Shown here: piece after piece, positions 63,101 through 64,000 of the stretch
Layout of the letters: the number at the start of each line of letters is the position of its first letter
How positions within the stretch are numbered: position 1 is the stretch's first letter
Source: Micromonospora antibiotica
Lineage (GTDB): Bacteria > Actinomycetota > Actinomycetes > Mycobacteriales > Micromonosporaceae
Direction: 5' to 3'
DNA length: 64,000 nt
NCBI RefSeq assembly: GCF_017599305.1
Contig: NZ_JAGFWR010000015.1
Location: 62,001-126,000 of the forward strand
Position numbers and translations under genes: made by a program
Notes under the pieces: model-generated
Seen by the model: only the letters and a program-made list of their open reading frames with translations
Databases searched by the model: none
What the model was told of the DNA's origin: nothing

Positions 63101-64000
63101 GACCACGACGCCGTCGGTGCGCTCGCCGACGACTGGCGGGCCCGGGGACGCCGGATCAAGCGGCTGCGGGTCAGCCACGCGTTCCACTCCCCGCACATGG
63201 AGCCGATGCTGGCCGAGTTCCACCAGGTCGCCGCCGGGTTGACCTTCGCCCCGCCGAGGGTGCCGGTGGTGTCCAACCTGACCGGTCGGCTCGCCGACCC
63301 CGACGAGATCACCACCCCCGGCTACTGGGTGCGCCACGTCCGGGAGGCGGTCCGGTTCCACGACGGGATCGCCACCCTGGAAGCGGCCGGCGTCACCACG
63401 TTCCTGGAGGTCGGCCCGGACGCGGTGCTCACCGCGATGGGCCGGGACTGCATCTCCGACACCGGCGGCCTCGCCCTGGTGCCGGTGCTGCGCGGCGGCC
63501 GGGACGAGGCGGCGAGCCTGCTGACCGCCGTCGCCACCCTGCACACCCGGGGTGTCCCGGTGGACTGGCGGGCCTGGTTCGCGCCCACCGGCGCCCGGGT
63601 CACCGACCTGCCGACCTACCCGTTCCAGCGGCGTCGGCTCTGGCTGGACGCCCCGGCGGGCGGCGGTGACGTGCCGGGTCTGGGTCAGCGCCCGGCCGCC
63701 CACCCGCTGCTCGGCGCGGTCGTCGGGTTGGCCGGGGCCGACGGCACCGTGCTGACCGGCCGGCTGTCGTTGCGGACCCACCCGTGGCTGGCCGAACACG
63801 ACCTCGCCGGCACGGTGCTGCTACCCGGGACGGCCTTCGTCGAGCTGGCCGTCCGCGCCGGTGACCAGGTCGGCTGCGCCCTGGTCGAGGAGTTGACGTT
63901 GGAGGCTCCGCTGGTCGTACCGCCCCGGGGCGGCGTCGACCTCCAGGTGGTGGTCGGGGCACCGGACGGGACGGGACGCTGCCCGGTCACCGTGCACTCC
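45164..64000 (+). CDS. Type I PKS with loading ACP and at least 3.5 modules, 3' end outside window
   Basis: ATG at 45164 (GGAG upstream) opens a frame that stays open for 6279 codons to the window edge. It starts with a loading ACP (26-110, Ser70 in GFDSLAAVEL) and has no N-terminal docking coil, as expected for the first protein of the line. Module 1: KS 131-560, AT 663-955, DH 1026-1300, KR 1496-1690, ACP 1773-1850. Module 2: KS 1872-2300, AT 2396-2680, DH 2761-3036, KR 3215-3403, ACP 3493-3566. Module 3: KS 3586-4013, AT 4108-4390, DH 4471-4746, KR 4913-5103, ACP 5193-5266. Module 4: KS 5286-5713, AT 5808-6093, DH from 6176, cut. AT signatures are HAFH (modules 1 and 4, malonyl) and YASH (2 and 3, methylmalonyl). 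All KRs seen have LDD or VDD, so each complete module should form an alkene. The layout matches VinP1-type starters. Confidence 0.95.
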   Translation, partial: MSESVNPTGAEPDALSALRRRLEGRTAEEQGRALTALVREQARDVLRTVLPDGPDAVEPGRPFRDLGFDSLAAVELHRRLTVATGLDLPVTLVFDHPTPQAVGRLLRTLLGGDAAPAPVAAPLRRPADDDEPIAVVGIGCRYPGHSTSADDLWRLVFEGRHVISDFPTDRGWDTDGLYDPDPGKPGKTYVRQGGFLEGAAEFDADFFGISPREAMTMDPQQRLVLETAWEALEDAGIDSASLRGSQTGVFIGAEPQEYGPRLHEAPEGLDGYLLTGNAPSVVSGRLAYTFGFEGPTLTVDTACSGSLVALHLACQAVQRGECTTALAGGVAVMVHPGAFTAFSRQRGLAPDGLCKPFAAAADGTGWAEGVGILVLERLSDARRNGHRVLGVIRGSAINQDGASNGLTAPNGPSQQRVIMSALASAGLAPADVDLVEAHGTGTRLGDPIEAQAIIATYGRERPADRPLWLGSLKSNIGHSQAAAGVAGVIKVLMAMRHRVLPRTLHVDAPTPNVDWSAGTVALLTEAREWDAAGRPRRAGVSSFGVSGTNAHVIVEEPPAVDDETVPAVPQLPSEVLPVVFSARSGTALRDQAAALLAVVDTDGDAPELLDVAYSLATTRTALEHRAVLVARDRAGVVRDLAALAAGGSVPGVPLGQADGGGLGFLFTGQGSQRLGAGRQLYRSYPVYAAAFDDACGWLDLQLDVPLADVLFAEPGTAEAALLDQTAYTQCALFAVEVAQFRLLESWGVRPDLLAGHSIGELAAAHVAGVLSLEDAALLVAARGRLMQQLPAEGAMISVQATEEQVRPLLAGREAQVGLAAVNGPTSMVVSGDEDAVLEVVAALAAAGHKTKRLKVSHAFHSPLMTPMLAEFGRLAHVLTYRPPTIPVVSTVTGRPVLAGELCDPDYWVRHVRDSVRFADAVRAMADEGVTTFLELGPAGVLSAMGPACLDDDADAVFAPLLRADHDEETDVVAAVARAHVRGVPVDWTGFFATRGARRVALPTYPFQRRRFWMESGGGSADATGFGQLAAGHPLVSAVVGLAGGDGVVLTGRVSLRSHPWLADHTISGVALLPGTAFVELAIRAGDQVGCPTVEELTLEAPLALDEHGVALQVVVGAADPAGRCPVAVYSRPDGSDPDDQLWTRHVSGFLAPQAADAGQPLTEWPPRDARPVDLTGGYAELAGQGYGYGPVFQGLKAVWRRGPEVYAEVALPADSRADAARFGLHPAVLDAALHAIDAARRGEPTDDEVRIPFAWSDVTLHAAGAAEVRVRIAPAAGDSVSVALADPTGAPVATVRSFVSRPVSTAQLTAARGGYHERLFRLEWTKLGHRPAPAGTPRWVVLGDERIGAATRHADPAALGAAIDAGATAPEFAFVGVGTGDVRAATAGALTLLQQWLADARLGGTRLVFVSRVDDLATEAVWGLLRAAQTENPDRFVTVRLADAPTSLLAAALATGEPELRLRDGEISVPRLARVATAPAGTDADTTTGSRWPTDGTVLVTGGTGGLGAHVARHLAGNHGVRHLLLTSRRGPAAAGVAQLRAELEAAGASVEVAACDAADADALAALLAAVPADRPLRAVVHAAGIVDDATIGSLTPQRLDAVLKAKLDGAVNLDALTRDADLTAFVLFSSLASLLDCAGQGNYAAANATLNALATSRRAQGRPVVALTWGLWTGDSGMGGQLDAAALQRIERSGMPGLSPAENLALLDAALGVDEPVLAPIRVDLTALRNRPDGVPALLRGLVPLPARRSAQAAGAADAAQGLARQFAGLTPAERDRVTLDLVRAHVAAVLGHDGAEAIEPRRAFNELGFDSLAAVELRNRLNAATGLRLPATLVFDYPTPVALAEFVVSTVLGTDVDVAVPELASASFTQEPIAIVSMSCRFPGGVATPEQLWELLEGGVDAVSPFPTDRGWDLAGMYDPEPGKPGKTYSMEGGFLYDAADFDADFFGISPREAIAMDPQQRLLLETSWEVLERAGIDPTSLKGSPTGVFAGVMYHDYALRLHQVPDELAGYLGNGSLASIVSGRVAYTLGLEGPAVSIDTACSSSLVAIHLAVQALRAGECSLALAGGVTVMSTPDTFIDFSRQRGLAKDGRSKSFAAGADGTGWGEGAGMLLLERLSDARANGHQVLAVIRGSATNQDGASNGLTAPNGPSQQRVIRQALASAGGIPATEVDAVEAHGTGTALGDPIEAQALLATYGQGRPGERPLWLGSIKSNIGHTQGAAGVAGVIKMVLAMRNGVLPRTLHADEPSPQIDWSAGEVRLLTEAQPWPALDRPRRAGVSSFGISGTNAHVIVEEAPPVELEGEIVAPPAVLPWVLSAKTEEALRAQAAQLRAAVAAATTDPGDLAYALAKGRAALDRRAVVVGDVSDFLTGADALVAGAAVPTPLQGGSGVVFVFPGQGSQWVGMAVELLDSSPVFAERVGECGVALSEFVGWRLVDVLRGVEGAPSLDRVDVVQPVLWAVMVSLAGLWRSFGVVPDAVIGHSQGEIAAAVVSGGLSLRDGALVVALRSLAIAEVLAGRGAMASIGLPAERVRERLDVYDGRVSIATVNGVSSVVVSGDPDAVDDLVATLTAEDVRAKRVNVDYASHSAQVELIEQRLRDDLAEVSPRSSTVPFYSTVTAGVLDTAGLDAGYWYTNLRQTVRFEETTRVLLRAGMRVFLECSAHPVLTMGVEETAADAGVEVAAVGSLRRGEGGLHRWLTSLGEAFVRGVPVDWSSALPARPRVEVPLPTYPFQRRRYWIDATSGAADVASVGLGSAGHPLWGASVSMAESGEVLFTGRISLDTHPWLADHAVNGTVLLPGAAFVELVLHAGDHVGLAHLEELTLHAPLLLAERAAVQVQLLMTAADESTRRTVSVHSRAEHAEVDLPWTRHATGVLADTPAAADFDLVAWPPSGAVPVPTAGLYDELVVQGYEYGPVFQGVQAAWRVGEVVFAEVALPEEAHGEASRFGVHPALLDAALQVVGIGEAVPVGRPPYLPFAWTDVTLHATGATALRVRVTPTGPDAVTLHLTDPTGAPVAEIGSLVSRPVQLTTAPTEGNLYRIDWTAVPVAAAAAPSWAHLEDLADDVPELVLARLTHQDAALDPATTAGPAGDVEVAGRAAVGAALALLQRWLADPRLAESRLVVLTDGAADQVTDLAHAPVWGLVRAAQVENPGQFVLVDADPETPVEEILAAVGTGEPELSLRDGQVRVPRLARATTTGGSWRADGSVLVTGGTGVLGALVARHLVEVHGVRELVLTSRRGLTAPGAAELRDELTGLGATVEVVAADLADRDAVATLLDGIPALTAVVHTTGALDDGTVAAFTDAQLDTVWRAKATPAWHLHDLTRDRELSAFVLFSSAAGVVDGSGQGNYAAANVFVDALAAHRRALGLPAVSLAWGFWEERSGMTAHLGDADVARMARSGVLGISTDQGLALLDAAVATDEPLLVPIRLDTAALRAQGQQLPALFRGLVRLPARRAAGTGPTPVGGSALHRQLLGLADADQRRLLLDLVRGNVAGVLGHDSPATVEPSRAFRELGFDSLAAVELRNKLNTATGLRLPATLVFDYPNPTALADYLHTRILGAATPQAPTVATPVADDEPVAIVAMSCRFPGGVRTPEDLWRLLADGTDAITPFPTDRGWDLAGMYDPEPGRTGKTYAMEGGFLYDAADFDPDFFGISPREAVAMDPQQRLLLETSWEALERAGIDPNSLRGSLTGVFAGVMYHDYASRLPEVPEELAGYLGNGSMASVASGRIAYTLGLEGPAVSVDTACSSSLVAIHLAVQALRSGECTLALAGGVTVMSTPDTFIEFSLQRGLAADHRCKSFAAGADGTAMSEGVGMLLLERLSDAERHGHHVLAVVRGSAINQDGASNGLTAPNGPSQQRVIRQALAAAGGIPATEVDAVEAHGTGTTLGDPIEAQALLATYGQERPGDRPLWLGSVKSNIGHTQGAAGVAGVIKMVLAMRNGVLPRTLHVDEPTPQVDWSAGAVRLLTETQPWPALERPRRAGVSSFGISGTNAHVILEQAPPADEPPVDAPEPELLPWVLSARTDQALREQAARVADVLGDESVKAGDLAYALATGRALLDRRTVIVGDRRDFVAGARAFAGDGTAPGVLQGGTVFVFPGQGSQWVGMAVELLDSSPVFAERVGECGVALSEFVGWRLVDVLRGVEGAPSLDRVDVVQPVLWAVMVSLAGLWRSFGVVPDAVIGHSQGEIAAAVVSGGLSLRDGALVVALRSLAIAEVLAGRGAMASIGLPERAAAERLTGYAGRISIATVNGTSSVVVSGDPDAIDDLVATLSAEDVRAKRVNVDYASHSAQVELIEQRLRTDLAEVSPRASTIPFYSTVTGRVFDTTGLDAGYWYTNLRQTVRFEETTRALLDAGMRVFLECSAHPVLTMGVEETAADAGVEVAAVGSLRRGEGGLHRWLTSLGEAFARGVTVDWSPVLPARPRGEVPLPTYPFQRRRYWLNATGGRADLTSAGLGSAGHPLWGASVSMAESGEVLFTGRISLDTHPWLADHAVNGTVLLPGTGFVELVLHAGDDVGLGHLDELTLHAPLILPEQGAVQVQLLLAAADDTGRRAVTVHSRPEHTGSWVRHATGVLSADVTDPDFDLRVWPPSGAVPVPTAGLYDELVVQGYEYGPVFQGVQAAWRVGEVVFAEVALPEEAHGEASRFGVHPALLDAALQVVGIGEAVPVGRPPYLPFAWTDVTLHATGATALRVKVTASGPESATLHLADPDGEPVAVVGALVSRPVQLTTAAPTDGDLYRVDWVSVPTGTAAESWGYLEGLGLGVPDVVLAPLTPPAADLDPATAARTAVGETLALLQSWLADPTQAAARLVVITNGAVDGGTDLAHAPIWGLVRAAQAENPGQFVLVDADPETPVEEILAAVGTGEPELSVRDGQVRVPRLARATTTGGSWRADGTVLVTGGTGVLGALVARHLVEVHGVRELVLTSRRGLTAPGAAELRDELTGLGATVEVVAADLADRDAVATLLDGIPALTAVVHTTGVLDDGLLTALTQEQLDTVWRAKADPAWHLHELTRDRELSAFVLFSSAAGVLDGAGQGNYAAANVFVDALAAHRRALGLPATSLAWGFWEQRSGMTAHLGEADVARMARSGVLPLDSDRGLALLDAAVAADEALLVPVRLDTAALRAQGQQLPALFRGLVRLPARRAAGGPATPVTGSGLHRQLVTLDADDQHRVLLDLVRANVAAVLGHDSGTAVEPARAFKELGFDSLAAVELRNRLNTATGLRLPATLVFDYPNPTALAGYLHGTILGGPAQAQPTTVVRPVVDEPVAIVAMSCRFPGGVRTPEDLWQLLVDGADAISPFPTDRGWDLDHLYDPEPGKPGRTSSLEGGFLYDAADFDPDFFGIGPREAIAMDPQQRLLLETSWEVLERAGIDPTSLKGSPTGVFTGVMYHDYGSRLSEVPEELAGYLGNGSMASVASGRISYTLGLEGPAVSVDTACSSSLVAIHLAVQALRSGECSLALAGGVTVMSKPDTFLDFSLQRGLASDGRCKSFSADADGTGMSEGAGMLLLERLSDAERHGHHVLAVVRGSAINQDGASNGLTAPNGPAQQRVIRQALAAADVRPDQVDLVEAHGTGTTLGDPIEAQAVLATYGQDRPDDRPLWLGSIKSNIGHTQGAAGVAGVIKMVLAMRNGLLPRTLHADRPSPQVDWSAGAVRLLTEAQQWPALDRPRRAGVSSFGISGTNAHVIIEQAPAVEATPADGDAPATPPVLPWLLSARSAEALRAQAGLVADTGATLDVAYSLATTRAVLERRAVVVAPVGDDAVRALRAAAEGTDPAEWVQGTPSAGKLAMLFTGQGAQRLGMGRELAAAYPAFAAAFAEVCAHLDAQLDRPLREVLYTEPDVADAALLDQTVYSQSALFAIEVALYRLLESWGIRPDLVAGHSIGEISAAHVAGVLSLPDAAALVTARGRLMQAMREDGAMVAVEASEEEVRRELAGRETEVGIAAVNGPRAVVLSGDHDAVGALADDWRARGRRIKRLRVSHAFHSPHMEPMLAEFHQVAAGLTFAPPRVPVVSNLTGRLADPDEITTPGYWVRHVREAVRFHDGIATLEAAGVTTFLEVGPDAVLTAMGRDCISDTGGLALVPVLRGGRDEAASLLTAVATLHTRGVPVDWRAWFAPTGARVTDLPTYPFQRRRLWLDAPAGGGDVPGLGQRPAAHPLLGAVVGLAGADGTVLTGRLSLRTHPWLAEHDLAGTVLLPGTAFVELAVRAGDQVGCALVEELTLEAPLVVPPRGGVDLQVVVGAPDGTGRCPVTVHS
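45240..45490 (+). other. Loading ACP domain for the capped beta-amino acid
   Basis: An ACP at the very N terminus, directly before the first KS, with no AT or KSQ in front of it. The phosphopantetheine Ser is codon 70 (45371-45373). In VinP1 this domain receives the dipeptide from VinK; the VinK-type gene at 39609-40538 supplies the matching enzyme. Confidence 0.85.
45551..50710 (+). other. PKS module 1: KS-AT(malonyl)-DH-KR(B)-ACP
   Basis: This is the KS that first accepts the starter. It reads DTACSGS instead of the CSSS of every other module here. The DH motif HTISGVALLP is canonical. The KR has HAAGIVDDA, a VDD form of LDD, and GQGNYAAAN. Expected outcome: an E alkene next to the CH2 of 3-aminobutyrate. 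Confidence 0.83.
52355..52763 (+). repeat. Methylmalonyl AT tract identical to 57491-57899
   Basis: 409 bp read the same as in module 3 at an offset of 5136. The tract is strikingly rich in TTG, GTG, TTT and GGG codons compared with its surroundings. Confidence 0.9.
53435..53580 (+). repeat. DH N-terminal tract identical to 58571-58716
   Basis: 146 bp around the DH active-site motif (HAVNGTVLLPG) are the same in modules 2 and 3 at an offset of 5136. Codon style is normal here, unlike the AT tract. Confidence 0.88.
53849..54133 (+). repeat. DH C-terminal tract identical to 58976-59260
   Basis: 285 bp are the same in modules 2 and 3 at an offset of 5127, with the T/G-ending codon style (TTG, TAT, GAT, GTG) and sharp borders on both sides. 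Confidence 0.9.
57491..57899 (+). repeat. Methylmalonyl AT tract identical to 52355-52763
   Basis: Partner copy in module 3. Identity stops sharply after ATCGGCCTGCCCG, where the two modules diverge into normal high-GC codons. Confidence 0.9.
58976..59260 (+). repeat. DH C-terminal tract identical to 53849-54133
   Basis: Partner copy in module 3, running from TGGCCGCCGTCGG to GGATGTGACG. Confidence 0.9.
61018..64000 (+). other. PKS module 4, truncated: KS-AT(malonyl)-DH...
   Basis: The KS is complete (DTACSSS). The AT has GHSIGE and SHAFHS, so malonyl. The DH begins with HDLAGTVLLP near 63796 and is cut by the window end. A KR and ACP are expected beyond the edge. Confidence 0.8.

Noticed and set aside
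1..64000. tRNA, rRNA, insertion sequence or transposase genes
   Set aside because: Nothing recognisable was seen; the only mobile-like signals are the intergenic palindrome and the intra-PKS conversion tracts.

Overview
The window is a very GC-rich actinobacterial segment. Codon bias, GTG starts and the gene families would suit a Micromonosporaceae host, but that is inference. Nearly all of it is one modular type I polyketide synthase (PKS) cluster that looks built to make a polyene macrolactam with a beta-amino-acid starter. Both ends of the cluster lie outside the window.

Layout. Bases 1-33025 (+) carry four PKS genes in a row: the 3' end of a module (AT tail-DH-KR-ACP), a two-module protein (KS-AT-KR-ACP twice), a one-module protein (KS-AT-KR-ACP, methylmalonyl-type AT) and a 5393-residue protein with three KS-AT-DH-KR-ACP modules and a terminal thioesterase. 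Bases 33058-45015 hold an accessory island. It contains a VinJ-type aminopeptidase, an HxlR regulator divergent from a PdxI-like aldo/keto reductase, a free ACP (VinL type), a beta-amino-acid ligase (VinN type), and a minus-strand operon. That operon encodes a radical-SAM 2,3-aminomutase, a fold-type-I PLP enzyme, a VinK-type acyltransferase and a VinM-type amino acid ligase; a P450-ferredoxin pair follows on the plus strand. From 45164 to the window end runs one open frame of at least 6279 codons. It starts with a loading ACP followed directly by three complete modules and a fourth that is cut off.

How it works together (inference from the vicenistatin and incednine paradigms). Glutamate becomes beta-glutamate (aminomutase) and then 3-aminobutyrate (PLP enzyme). 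The VinN-type ligase loads this on the free ACP, the VinM-type ligase caps the amine with an amino acid (alanine in the paradigm), and the VinK-type acyltransferase moves the dipeptide to the loading ACP of the PKS beginning at 45164. The chain passes through modules beyond the right edge, re-enters at the gene cut by the left edge, and ends on the thioesterase protein. VinJ then removes the cap and the thioesterase closes the lactam. The four 3' proteins predict a 2,4,6-trienamide, 8-methyl, 9,11,13-trihydroxy, 14-ene segment. This resembles the polyene macrolactams of Micromonospora and Salinispora in general design; identity with a known compound cannot be decided here.

The main non-coding surprises are a 484-bp convergent intergenic region packed with inverted and tandem repeats (37554-38037), CCCCTA/TAGGGG motifs shared by two divergent promoter regions, and sharply bounded, nearly identical tracts inside the PKS genes whose codon use differs from their surroundings.
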